In this document: piece after piece, positions 1 to 6,070 of the stretch
How the letters are laid out: each line of letters opens with the position of its first letter
Numbering within the stretch: position 1 is the first letter of the stretch
NCBI GenBank assembly: GCA_943333015.1
Contig: CALQRR010000004.1
Span: 1-15,841, forward strand
Length of the DNA stretch: 15,841 bases
Reading direction: 5' to 3'
From: Chitinophaga pinensis
Lineage (GTDB): Bacteria > Bacteroidota > Bacteroidia > M30B66
Made by a program: the position numbers and the translations under genes
Notes under the pieces: generated by a model
Told to the model about the DNA's origin: nothing
Databases searched by the model: none
The model's input: only the letters and a program-made list of their open reading frames with translations

Positions 1-1705
1 ATCGGGAGGAAATCTCTTGGTCTTGATGATGCAGAAAAAAAGCTTCTCCCGGATAATTGTTTGCTCCTATGTCGTGAAAGAGCAGAAATATTTTATTCAA
101 AACCGGATTTAATGGCAAGAGTTCATCCGTCATCAATTCCTGCAGAATGAAATCACCCACTCGCAGTTGGACGTCCTGAGGTTCTCCCTGTTCGTCTACA
201 GAATTGAAAATGATGGTTGAATTAGCGTAGCGAATCAGAATGCGTAGAATGTCTGCTTCTTGAGCAGCTGCTGATGGTCCGGCAAGCTCTTCTGTTTTTA
301 TCTGCGTAGCTAACGTTCCTTCCTCATCGGCCCAGAAATCATCCGGAATAGCATCCGGAACGGCACTTGGAACAGGGCCGGCATCACGGTCGTATTTTTT
401 TCTGCTGCTACGGACTTGTTTGTTGAGTTCCTGAATCAACGTTTGCTCATCCATCTCCAGCAAAGAGGAGCATTTCCGGATGTATAACGACCGTAAAATC
501 GGATCCGGAATGAGTGACAGGGAATGGATAATTTCACGAATCATTTCAGCCGTCCGAATCGGATCACCCTGCGCGTCATTTTGAAGGACGGAGGTTTTGA
601 ATTCGATGAAATCTTTCGCCTGTTGGCGGATGTATTCACGAACAAACACCGGTGAATTATTGCGGGCAAAGGAATCGGGATCTTCTCCATCCGGAAATAA
701 AACCACCTTCACATTCATCCCCTGCTCCAGAATCATGTCCATTCCACGGAACGAAGCTTTAATACCCGCCGGATCCCCGTCGTATAAAATGGTCACGTTT
801 TTCGTGTACCGATCGATGATTTTTACTTGCTCCGCTGTCAAGGATGTTCCAGAGGAAGAAACGACATTTTCGATCCCTGCCTGATGCATGGAAATGACAT
901 CGGTGTAACCTTCCACCAAGAGCGCTTCATCCTGGGTCATGATGGCTTTTCGAGCCAAGTGAATACCATACAAAACTGCACTTTTATGGTAAACATCTGA
1001 TTCAGGCGAGTTGAGGTATTTCGCTTGTTTTTTATCAGCAATTAAAATCCTTCCGCCAAATCCGATCACTTTGCCACTAAGGTTGTGAATCGGAAACATT
1101 ACTCTGTTTCGGAAACGGTCGAATTGCTTGCCTTCTTTATCGATGGTGAGACCTACACGAACCAGATAGTCCATGTTGTAGCCACTTTTTCGAGCGGCAT
1201 CACTAAGTGTAGACCAGCCATCGGGATGAAATCCCAATTCAAACTTCCGTATTGTTTCATCCGTGAATCCACGTTCTCGGAAGTACGAAAGTGCAATAGC
1301 ACGGCCGTTATCTGTTTCCCAAAGTTGATCTTGATAAAATTTGGCAGCCCATTGATTGACCAGAAGCAGAGATTCCCGCTCCTGCATCTCTTGTTTTACT
1401 TCTTCCGGCTGATTTTCCTCTTCTACATCGATCTGGTATTTTTTTGCCAAATATCGAATCGCCTCCGGATAGCTCATTTTCTCGAGCTCCATCACAAACC
1501 GAACGGAGTTTCCTGCTTCCCCACATCCAAAGCATTTGTATATGCCACGTGCCGGGGACACATTAAACGAAGGTGATTTTTCGTTGTGAAATGGGCACAG
1601 TCCTAACATACTCGAGCCGCGCCGTTTGAGGGAGACAAAATCGCCAACCACCTCTTCGATACGAGCCGTGTCCATTACTTTATCAATGGTTCGACGAGAA
1701 ATCAT
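1..1705 (-). CDS. dnaG: DNA primase DnaG (C-terminus cut off by left edge)
   Basis: Primase that synthesises RNA primers for chromosome replication, acting with the replicative helicase DnaB. The minus-strand frame starts at ATG 1705 (protein MISRRTIDKV...) and stays open to base 1, giving 568 codons. The N-terminal CHC2 zinc-binding domain shows C37, H40, C58 and C61 (CPFH...KCFGCG). The RNA-polymerase core follows with RFRNRVMFPI near 197-206 and GFGGR near 215-219. The TOPRIM fold carries E265 in VEGYTDV, then D309 and D311 in DGDPAG, and DPDSF near 342-346, the usual metal-binding acidic residues. The visible length already exceeds the catalytic core, so only part of the C-terminal helicase-binding domain is missing. 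It is divergent from the prenyl synthase gene, 126 bases away. Identification is essentially certain; the left end is unseen. Confidence 0.97.
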   Translation of the reverse strand, partial: MISRRTIDKVMDTARIEEVVGDFVSLKRRGSSMLGLCPFHNEKSPSFNVSPARGIYKCFGCGEAGNSVRFVMELEKMSYPEAIRYLAKKYQIDVEEENQPEEVKQEMQERESLLLVNQWAAKFYQDQLWETDNGRAIALSYFRERGFTDETIRKFELGFHPDGWSTLSDAARKSGYNMDYLVRVGLTIDKEGKQFDRFRNRVMFPIHNLSGKVIGFGGRILIADKKQAKYLNSPESDVYHKSAVLYGIHLARKAIMTQDEALLVEGYTDVISMHQAGIENVVSSSGTSLTAEQVKIIDRYTKNVTILYDGDPAGIKASFRGMDMILEQGMNVKVVLFPDGEDPDSFARNNSPVFVREYIRQQAKDFIEFKTSVLQNDAQGDPIRTAEMIREIIHSLSLIPDPILRSLYIRKCSSLLEMDEQTLIQELNKQVRSSRKKYDRDAGPVPSAVPDAIPDDFWADEEGTLATQIKTEELAGPSAAAQEADILRILIRYANSTIIFNSVDEQGEPQDVQLRVGDFILQELMTDELLPLNPVLNKIFLLFHDIGANNYPGEAFFLHHQDQEISSR

Positions 1706-1711
1706 GTGCTG

Positions 1712-1719
1712 CGAAGATA
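1712..1719 (-). promoter_or_regulatory. Possible -7 box for dnaG
   Basis: Read leftward this is TATCTTCG, one mismatch from the Bacteroidota -7 consensus TAnnTTTG. It lies only 6 bases before the dnaG ATG, so the transcript would be nearly leaderless. I see no well-placed TTTG -33 element. A weak call. Confidence 0.3.
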
Positions 1720-1816
1720 CAAACCACAATCAGTGATTCCATGAACAACCTTACGAAGAAAATGCAATACAGGAAAAGTATTTGGTCTTTCGCACAAAAG
1801 GATGCTTTCACTGTTT

Positions 1817-1824
1817 TACTTTTA
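1817..1824 (+). promoter_or_regulatory. Possible -7 box for the polyprenyl synthase gene
   Basis: TACTTTTA matches TAnnTTTG except for the last base and ends 7 bases before the preferred ATG at 1832, implying a very short or absent leader. No TTTG lies at the usual 19-23 base distance upstream; the nearest, at 1781, is 32 bases away. A weak call that depends on the chosen start. Confidence 0.3.
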
Positions 1825-1831
1825 CGCCCTC

Positions 1832-2806
1832 ATGCCCAACCTCGATACGATAAAAGCTCCTATTACGAAGGAAATGGATGTCTTCGAACGCAAATTTCGC
1901 GATTCGATGAAGAGTTCTGTTCCGTTGTTGGAGAAGATTACGTATTATATTGTTAAACGGAAGGGAAAGCAAATCAGGCCGATGTTTGTCTTTCTTTCGG
2001 CGGGTATTTGTGGAGGTATTGTGGAAAGCACCTACCGCGCCGCCTCTATGATTGAGTTGCTGCATACAGCCACATTGGTGCACGATGATGTGGTGGATGA
2101 TTCAAACGAACGGCGGGGATTCTTTTCCGTAAATGCACTTTGGAAGAACAAAATTGCCGTGCTTGTAGGCGATTATCTCCTTTCTAAGGGGCTTTTGTTG
2201 GCGGTGGATCATGAAGAGTTTCAGTTGCTGAAAATCGTCAGTGATTCTGTAAGAGAGATGAGTGAAGGGGAACTGTTGCAAATTGAAAAAGCCCGGCGGC
2301 TTGACATTCAGGAATCTATATATTTTGATATTATTCGCCAAAAAACAGCCACACTAATTGCGTCTTGTTGTGCTAGCGGAGCAGCTTCTGCAGGGGCCAG
2401 CAAAGAGCAGGTTGCTCAAATGAAACAAATTGGCGAAGATGTGGGCATTGCCTTTCAGATTAAAGACGATCTGTTCGATTATGAAAGCAGCAGTGCTATT
2501 GGGAAACCAACAGGCATTGATATCAAAGAGCGGAAAATGACACTTCCACTGATTTATACTTTGGCCAATTCCGATAGCAGTCAGAAACGTACAATCATCA
2601 ACATCATCAAAAACCACAATACCGATCCGCGCCGGGTGGAAGAAGTACTTACCTGGGTGAGAAACGGTGATGGGATTCGATATGCTGAACAGAAAATGAT
2701 GGAATACCGTGACAAAGCATTGAATGAACTGGCTTCATTTCCAGACAGCAACTATAAAACGTCCTTTATTGATTTGGTTCGTTTCACAACCGACCGGAAG
2801 AAGTGA
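1832..2806 (+). CDS. Long-chain trans-polyprenyl diphosphate synthase
   Basis: Head-to-tail condensation of isopentenyl diphosphate onto an allylic diphosphate, giving the polyprenyl chain used for menaquinone (IspB/HepT-like family). The 324-residue protein has GKQIRP near 45-50 (isopentenyl diphosphate binding). The first Asp-rich motif DDVVD is at 85-89 inside LVHDDVVDD and the second, DDLFD, at 212-216, followed by KPTGID. All catalytic Asp residues are present. The chain length of the product cannot be read safely from sequence; menaquinone side chain is the likely use in Bacteroidota, by inference. I chose ATG 1832 (MPNLDTIKAPI) because the IKxPI...EMxxFExKF start resembles Bacteroidota homologues as I recall them. 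ATG 1802 upstream would add ten unconserved residues, and ATG 1874 is a shorter alternative. The gene ends 75 bases before the bacilliredoxin. Confidence 0.93.
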   Translation: MPNLDTIKAPITKEMDVFERKFRDSMKSSVPLLEKITYYIVKRKGKQIRPMFVFLSAGICGGIVESTYRAASMIELLHTATLVHDDVVDDSNERRGFFSVNALWKNKIAVLVGDYLLSKGLLLAVDHEEFQLLKIVSDSVREMSEGELLQIEKARRLDIQESIYFDIIRQKTATLIASCCASGAASAGASKEQVAQMKQIGEDVGIAFQIKDDLFDYESSSAIGKPTGIDIKERKMTLPLIYTLANSDSSQKRTIINIIKNHNTDPRRVEEVLTWVRNGDGIRYAEQKMMEYRDKALNELASFPDSNYKTSFIDLVRFTTDRKK

Positions 2807-2847
2807 CAGGTGTTTCGGTCTTTCCGGCTGGAAAAAACATTTTGCAC

Positions 2848-2855
2848 TACCTTTG
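2848..2855 (+). promoter_or_regulatory. Bacteroidota-type -7 box for the bacilliredoxin gene
   Basis: TACCTTTG is an exact match to TAnnTTTG and ends 26 bases before the ATG at 2882. A -33 element is weak: a TTTC at 2821-2824 lies 23 bases upstream. The box lies inside the in-frame N-terminal extension of the downstream frame, which supports the later start. Confidence 0.5.
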
Positions 2856-2881
2856 CCTACTCATCTGAAAATACACCCGAA

Positions 2882-3298
2882 ATGTACCCCGAACAAATAG
2901 TTACTCCCATGCGTGAAGAGCTTGCTTCTGCAGGCTTTCAGGAACTCAGAACTGCTGATGATGTTGATCAGGCGCTTAATCTGAAAGAAGGAACCACTCT
3001 GGTTGTTGTCAACTCAGTTTGTGGATGCGCTGCTGGTTCAGCTCGTCCAGGTGTGAAGATGGCCATCGAAAAAGCCAGCCGCAAACCTCTTCATTTGACT
3101 ACCGTTTTTGCAGGAAATGATGCTGAAGCAACCGCTCAGGCGCGTAAATATTTCGCTCCATATCCACCATCATCACCAGCAATGGCTTTATTTAAAGATG
3201 GAAAACTGGTGCACTTCATAGAGCGTCATCACATTGAAGGACGCACGCCACAAATGATTGCTGAGAATCTTATAATGGCTTTTGATCAGTACTGTTAA
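2882..3298 (+). CDS. Bacilliredoxin, BrxA/BrxB family (YphP/YqiW-like)
   Basis: Thioredoxin-fold protein expected to remove bacillithiol or a related low-molecular-weight thiol from oxidised protein cysteines in the cytoplasm. The 138-residue protein begins MYPEQIVTPM, the characteristic start of the family, and carries the active-site C47-G48-C49 in NSVCGCA followed by ARPGV. PYPPSSPAMALF near 93-104 is the usual cis-proline-like region, and ERHHIEGR follows at 114-121. An ATG at 2810 would add 24 residues but would place the promoter box inside the gene, so 2882 is preferred. The last residue is a Cys (138), which could be a third redox residue. It is probably a single-gene transcript ending at the hairpin just downstream. 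Family assignment is strong; the physiological thiol partner is inferred. Confidence 0.93.
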   Translation: MYPEQIVTPMREELASAGFQELRTADDVDQALNLKEGTTLVVVNSVCGCAAGSARPGVKMAIEKASRKPLHLTTVFAGNDAEATAQARKYFAPYPPSSPAMALFKDGKLVHFIERHHIEGRTPQMIAENLIMAFDQYC

Positions 3299-3313
3299 CA
3301 AACTCTGATCTGC

Positions 3314-3347
3314 AAAAAAAAGGCGACCATTGGTCGCCTTTTTTTTT
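3314..3347. terminator. Bidirectional intrinsic terminator
   Basis: Eight A, then stem GGCGACC (3322-3328), loop ATT, stem GGTCGCC (3332-3338), then nine T. The stem is a perfect 7-base GC-rich helix, and the A and T tracts extend it by further A-T pairs. On either strand the stem is followed by a U-tract. It sits between the convergent bacilliredoxin (ends 3298) and gatC (ends 3353) genes and can serve both. Confidence 0.92.
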
Positions 3348-3352
3348 GCTTT

Positions 3353-3643
3353 TTATTGTTCAATGACTTTCGGTACTCTGAAATAGTCGGAATCTTTTTT
3401 GGGTGCATTTTTCAAACCATCCCCCTGACTAATTTCCAAGTGAGCAATATCCGGACGGACAACATTGGTTTCGTCCACCATATATATAAGAGGTTCAATG
3501 CCATCGGTATCTATTTCATTGAGCTTCTCCACAAATGCAATGATCTTGTTCAGGTCAGAGACAATTTCTTCTTTCGCTTCATTTTTGTAGGATAAACGGG
3601 CTAGATGGGCCAGTTCGTCAACTACTGTTGTATTGACTGTCAT
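3353..3643 (-). CDS. gatC: Asp-tRNA(Asn)/Glu-tRNA(Gln) amidotransferase subunit C
   Basis: Small subunit of the GatCAB complex, which converts Glu-tRNA(Gln) (and/or Asp-tRNA(Asn)) to the correctly amidated tRNA; GatC wraps around GatA and GatB and stabilises them. The 96-residue protein shows LAHLARL near 11-17, an amphipathic helix up to about 42, IDTDGIEPL near 44-52, RPD near 63-65, and the C-terminal YFRVPKVIE, all typical of GatC. Start ATG 3643 is chosen because it gives the family N-terminus and overlaps the hydrolase stop as ATGA; an ATG at 3673 would add ten residues encoded inside the hydrolase frame. gatA and gatB are not in the window. No separate promoter is visible, so expression probably comes from the hydrolase promoter with coupled translation. 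Confidence 0.93.
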   Translation of the reverse strand: MTVNTTVVDELAHLARLSYKNEAKEEIVSDLNKIIAFVEKLNEIDTDGIEPLIYMVDETNVVRPDIAHLEISQGDGLKNAPKKDSDYFRVPKVIEQ

Positions 3644-4410
3644 GCTTTTTCGGCAAATATTCGCTTGAGCCAAGGCTCGAGTGTGTTGTTGAATTCAGTA
3701 GGATGTTCCATCATCGGAGCGTGACCGCAGTTATCTATCCAATAAAGTTCAGATTGAGGCAACAGGCGATGAAATTCTTCTGCGACTTCTGGTGGAGTGA
3801 TTTGGTCATTCTTACCCCAGATCAGACACACTGGAAGATTCATGGTGTGCAGATCATCGCCCATGTTGTGACGAATGGCTGATTTAGCAAGAGCCAGAAC
3901 GCGGATGAGTTTCTCTTTGTTATTGACGATTTCAAAAACCTCGTCAACAAGTTCCTTGGTTGCAACTTCCGGATTGTGGAATGTGAATTCGACTTTTTTT
4001 CGAATGAAATCATAGTCTTCGCGGCGTGGGAAAGATCCGCCCATCGCGTTTTCATAGAGCCCTGAACTACCGGTAAGCGTCATGGTATGAACCATTTCCG
4101 GATGATTGAGCACATACACTAAAGCTACATGGCCGCCCAAAGAATTCCCTAGGAGGTTAATGTCTTTGAAGCCTTTGAACTCCACAAAACGATGGATAAA
4201 ATCGGCTAGACTTTTCACATCTGTTTCCTTAACAGGGAGTTCATATATCGGCATCATGGGGATGACCACCGTGAAATCGTCTTTAAACCTGTCGAGTACT
4301 TCCCTGAAATTACTGAGTGCTCCGAAGAGTCCATGCAGAATGAGTAGAACCGGGCCCTGACCTTGTTCTATGTACCTGAATTCACCTTCATTAATCAGTT
4401 CCTCTTGCAT
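3640..4410 (-). CDS. Alpha/beta-fold hydrolase
   Basis: A 256-residue serine hydrolase of the alpha/beta superfamily, substrate unknown. LILHGLFG (23-30) supplies the oxyanion-hole HG. The nucleophile elbow GNSLGG places Ser90, the acid is Asp202 in WGKNDQITP, and the base is His230 in CGHAPMMEHP. The triad is complete and correctly ordered. A cap region lies between about 115 and 185. There is no signal peptide, so the protein is likely cytoplasmic. It is the first gene of a leftward unit with gatC, which overlaps its stop codon, and is divergent from mraZ. From memory, an alpha/beta hydrolase next to mraZ recurs in Bacteroidota, but I cannot verify this here. Specific roles (esterase, haloperoxidase-like, C-C hydrolase) cannot be decided from sequence alone. 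Confidence 0.9.
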   Translation of the reverse strand: MQEELINEGEFRYIEQGQGPVLLILHGLFGALSNFREVLDRFKDDFTVVIPMMPIYELPVKETDVKSLADFIHRFVEFKGFKDINLLGNSLGGHVALVYVLNHPEMVHTMTLTGSSGLYENAMGGSFPRREDYDFIRKKVEFTFHNPEVATKELVDEVFEIVNNKEKLIRVLALAKSAIRHNMGDDLHTMNLPVCLIWGKNDQITPPEVAEEFHRLLPQSELYWIDNCGHAPMMEHPTEFNNTLEPWLKRIFAEKA

Positions 4411-4432
4411 GCGTTATTCTTTAGAAACCGAC

Positions 4433-4440
4433 CAAAAGTA
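4433..4440 (-). promoter_or_regulatory. Bacteroidota-type -7 box for the hydrolase-gatC unit
   Basis: Read leftward this is TACTTTTG, an exact TAnnTTTG match ending 22 bases before the ATG at 4410, a plausible leader length. The nearest upstream TTTG is about 30 bases away, longer than the usual 19-23, so the -33 element is weak or absent. Confidence 0.5.
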
Positions 4441-4514
4441 ACCAAGTTCCCGGAAGTACATTCATTGCGACAAAAAACCGGCTTTTCGGGTTCGTAATCG
4501 TCCATTCGATTTTC

Positions 4515-4527
4515 AAGACCAGGTCTT
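4515..4527. repeat. 13-base perfect dyad, possible operator
   Basis: AAGACC-A-GGTCTT, six-base arms with a single central base, midway in the divergent hydrolase/mraZ intergenic region. The one-base loop makes an RNA hairpin unlikely, so if functional it would be a DNA site for a dimeric protein. Chance occurrence is possible. Confidence 0.4.
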
Positions 4528-4543
4528 TTAATTGATAGTCTCC

Positions 4544-4560
4544 CCACAATTTACCACCAC
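4544..4560 (-). promoter_or_regulatory. Second, inverted GTGG cluster (possible MraZ site)
   Basis: On the minus strand GTGG occurs at 4557-4554 and again ten bases on at 4547-4544, with a further overlapping GTGG at 4560-4557. The preceding bases read AAAGTGG, matching the start of the plus-strand cluster near mraZ (AAAGTGGTAA from 4626). The same core, same 10-base spacing and same flank suggest a second binding site in opposite orientation, facing the hydrolase gene. This is inferred from sequence likeness only. Confidence 0.4.
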
Positions 4561-4628
4561 TTTAAAGTCAATGAAATCAATACTTTTAAGTAATGCAATA
4601 AATTTTACTGAAACAAGTTTTCAACAAA

Positions 4629-4652
4629 GTGGTAAGATGTGGTAAGCTGTGG
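4629..4652 (+). promoter_or_regulatory. Likely MraZ operator: three GTGG direct repeats
   Basis: GTGG begins at 4629, 4639 and 4649, an exact 10-base period, with TAAGAT and TAAGCT as spacers. In E. coli MraZ is known to bind TGGGN direct repeats separated by 5 bases upstream of its own gene, the same geometry. The cluster covers the region where a -33 element of the mraZ promoter would lie and ends 42 bases before the mraZ ATG, so MraZ binding would block polymerase. Confidence 0.75.
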
Positions 4653-4664
4653 TTTTTTATTCTA

Positions 4665-4672
4665 TACTTTTA
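4665..4672 (+). promoter_or_regulatory. -7 box for mraZ and the dcw operon
   Basis: TACTTTTA matches TAnnTTTG apart from the last base and ends 22 bases before the mraZ ATG. Positions 19-23 bases upstream fall within the GTGG repeats and contain no TTTG. It is the most likely main promoter of the operon because the later junctions are too tight for clear promoters. Confidence 0.45.
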
Positions 4673-4694
4673 CCTCCCAAATCAACCCTGTGGG

Positions 4695-5168
4695 ATGACC
4701 AATTACATCGGTGAGTATGCATGTAAAGTAGACGCAAAGGGGCGGGTAATGATGCCTGCTGGCCTGATGAAGCAGTTTCCAGCTGCTTTGAGGGAGCGCT
4801 TTGTGATCAACCGAAGTGTGTTTCGTCGTTGCTTGGTCTTGTACCCGATGGATCTTTGGGAAGAAACCATGAACGACCTGGCGAAGCTGAATCGCTTCAA
4901 CAAGGACAATGATGATTTTATCCGGCAGTTCACCAATGGAGCAGTCAATGTTGAGGTAGATGCGACTAATCGCATTCTGGTTCCGCGTAGGCTGGCAGAT
5001 TTTGCCGGCATAGCTGCCGATCTGGTGTTTTCTGCTAATCTGAACAAGATTGAGATCTGGTCGGCTGCAGGGTACGATAACGTGATGGGCTCATATGATC
5101 CCGATAGTTTCGCACAGCTTGCCGAGAAAGTAATGGGTAAGCTAGGCGGTGATGCGGAGAAAGCATGA
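4695..5168 (+). CDS. mraZ: Transcriptional regulator MraZ
   Basis: Two-domain SpoVT/AbrB-type DNA-binding protein that forms a ring oligomer and represses the division and cell wall operon in studied bacteria. The 157-residue protein has the paired DxxxR signatures of MraZ: DAKGR at 13-17 (VDAKGRVMMP) and DATNR at 89-93 (VDATNRILVP), one per repeat. Start ATG 4695 gives MTNYIGEYACKVDAKGR, the family N-terminus; an in-frame ATG at 4629 would add 22 residues but would put the operator and promoter inside the gene. Its stop overlaps the rsmH start as ATGA. It is the first gene of the operon and has likely self-binding sites just upstream. The C-terminal tail after about 135 is a short Ala/Lys-rich extension. 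Confidence 0.96.
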   Translation: MTNYIGEYACKVDAKGRVMMPAGLMKQFPAALRERFVINRSVFRRCLVLYPMDLWEETMNDLAKLNRFNKDNDDFIRQFTNGAVNVEVDATNRILVPRRLADFAGIAADLVFSANLNKIEIWSAAGYDNVMGSYDPDSFAQLAEKVMGKLGGDAEKA

Positions 5169-6070
5169 GTTATCACGACCCCGTTCTTTTACACGCCTGT
5201 GTAGACGGTCTTCGGATTCAACCTTCCGGCACCTATGTCGATGTCACCTTTGGGGGCGGAGGTCATAGTCGGGAGATACTGAAGCATCTGGGCCCTGAAG
5301 GAAGGCTGTTTGCTTTCGATCAGGACAACGATGCTGCAGCCAATGTTCCCGATGATGAGCGTTTCACGCTGATTCCCCACAATTTCAAGTACCTCAAAAA
5401 TTACCTGAAGTTGTATAGGGCCATTCCCGTTGACGGCATTCTTGCTGATCTGGGGGTATCCTCACATCAGTTTGATGAAGCTGGCCGCGGTTTCTCCATC
5501 CGTTTTGATGCTGCACTTGATATGAGAATGAACTCCCAACAGGGACTTGATGCTCAGAAGTTGCTCGAAACTTATTCGGAAGAAGACCTGAGAAGGATCT
5601 TCCGTGAATATGGGGAATTGCCCGAAGCCGGTAAGCTTGCCCGCCACCTGATCAATGTTCGTGGTGACCGGCCGATTAAAACAACACAGCAGCTCATGGA
5701 TCTGATTCGTCCGTTCATGCGCCGCGGTCAGGAACACACCTTCGCCGCTCAGGTATTTCAGTCCATTCGGATTGAAGTCAACGATGAGCTCGATAGTCTT
5801 CGGCACTTGCTCCGGCAATCCGTTGAAGTGCTTCGGCCAGGAGGAAGGTTGGTGGTGATGAGTTACCATTCTTTGGAAGACAGACTTGTGAAGAATTTCA
5901 TCCGGAGTGGAAAGTTTGAAGGTGAAGCGGAGAAGGATCTTTTTGGAAATACGAAAGTGCCCTACAAAGCAATAACGCGGAAACCCATCCGCCCTGACGA
6001 GCAGGAACTCGAACGAAACAACAGAGCGCGAAGTGCCCTCTTGAGAATTGCAGAAAAGAACGAAGAATGA
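5165..6070 (+). CDS. rsmH: 16S rRNA (cytosine(1402)-N(4))-methyltransferase
   Basis: SAM-dependent enzyme (formerly MraW) that N4-methylates C1402 in the decoding centre of 16S rRNA, fine-tuning P-site function. In the 301-residue protein the SAM-binding loop YVDVTFGGGGHS is at 24-35, FDQD at 51-54, ADLGVSSHQFD at 94-104, and RGFSIRFDAALDMRM near 108-122. VMSYHSLEDRLVK in the C-terminal third and RKPIRP near the end are further family motifs. Length is normal. The ATG overlaps the mraZ stop, and the stop TGA overlaps the ftsL-like ATG, so both junctions are ATGA and translation is probably coupled. There is no sign of damage. Confidence 0.98.
   Translation: MSYHDPVLLHACVDGLRIQPSGTYVDVTFGGGGHSREILKHLGPEGRLFAFDQDNDAAANVPDDERFTLIPHNFKYLKNYLKLYRAIPVDGILADLGVSSHQFDEAGRGFSIRFDAALDMRMNSQQGLDAQKLLETYSEEDLRRIFREYGELPEAGKLARHLINVRGDRPIKTTQQLMDLIRPFMRRGQEHTFAAQVFQSIRIEVNDELDSLRHLLRQSVEVLRPGGRLVVMSYHSLEDRLVKNFIRSGKFEGEAEKDLFGNTKVPYKAITRKPIRPDEQELERNNRARSALLRIAEKNEE

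Noticed and set aside
1085..1576. Plus-strand open frame of 163 codons and several others opposite dnaG
   Set aside because: Antisense to the clearly coding dnaG frame with its zinc and TOPRIM motifs; the predicted protein has no recognisable motif and low-complexity Phe/Leu stretches.
1741..1956. Plus-strand open frame of 71 codons overlapping the start of the prenyl synthase gene
   Set aside because: Overlaps the conserved synthase frame in another phase and shows no recognisable features.
2810..2881. N-terminal extension of the bacilliredoxin from an ATG at 2810
   Set aside because: The family begins at MYPEQ and the -7 box TACCTTTG lies inside the extension.
3644..3673. GatC start at 3673
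   Set aside because: Adds ten residues encoded within the hydrolase C-terminus; ATG 3643 forms an ATGA junction and fits the family.
4472..4493. CCGG/CGGG hairpin with a T-tract on the minus strand, possible terminator
   Set aside because: Only 4 imperfect base pairs with a large loop, and no gene upstream on that strand would end here.
4581..4592. TACTTTTAAGTA, a short inverted repeat and possible second -7 box for mraZ
   Set aside because: Common in A+T-rich intergenic DNA, no -33 partner, and more than 100 bases from the mraZ ATG with a better box at 4665.
4629..4652. CRISPR-like or tandem repeat reading of the 10-base array
   Set aside because: Only three short units without spacers of suitable length; the position and core fit an MraZ operator.
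4629..4694. N-terminal extension of MraZ from an ATG at 4629
   Set aside because: It would cover the GTGG operator and the -7 box, and MTNYIGEYACKVDAKGR is the normal family start.
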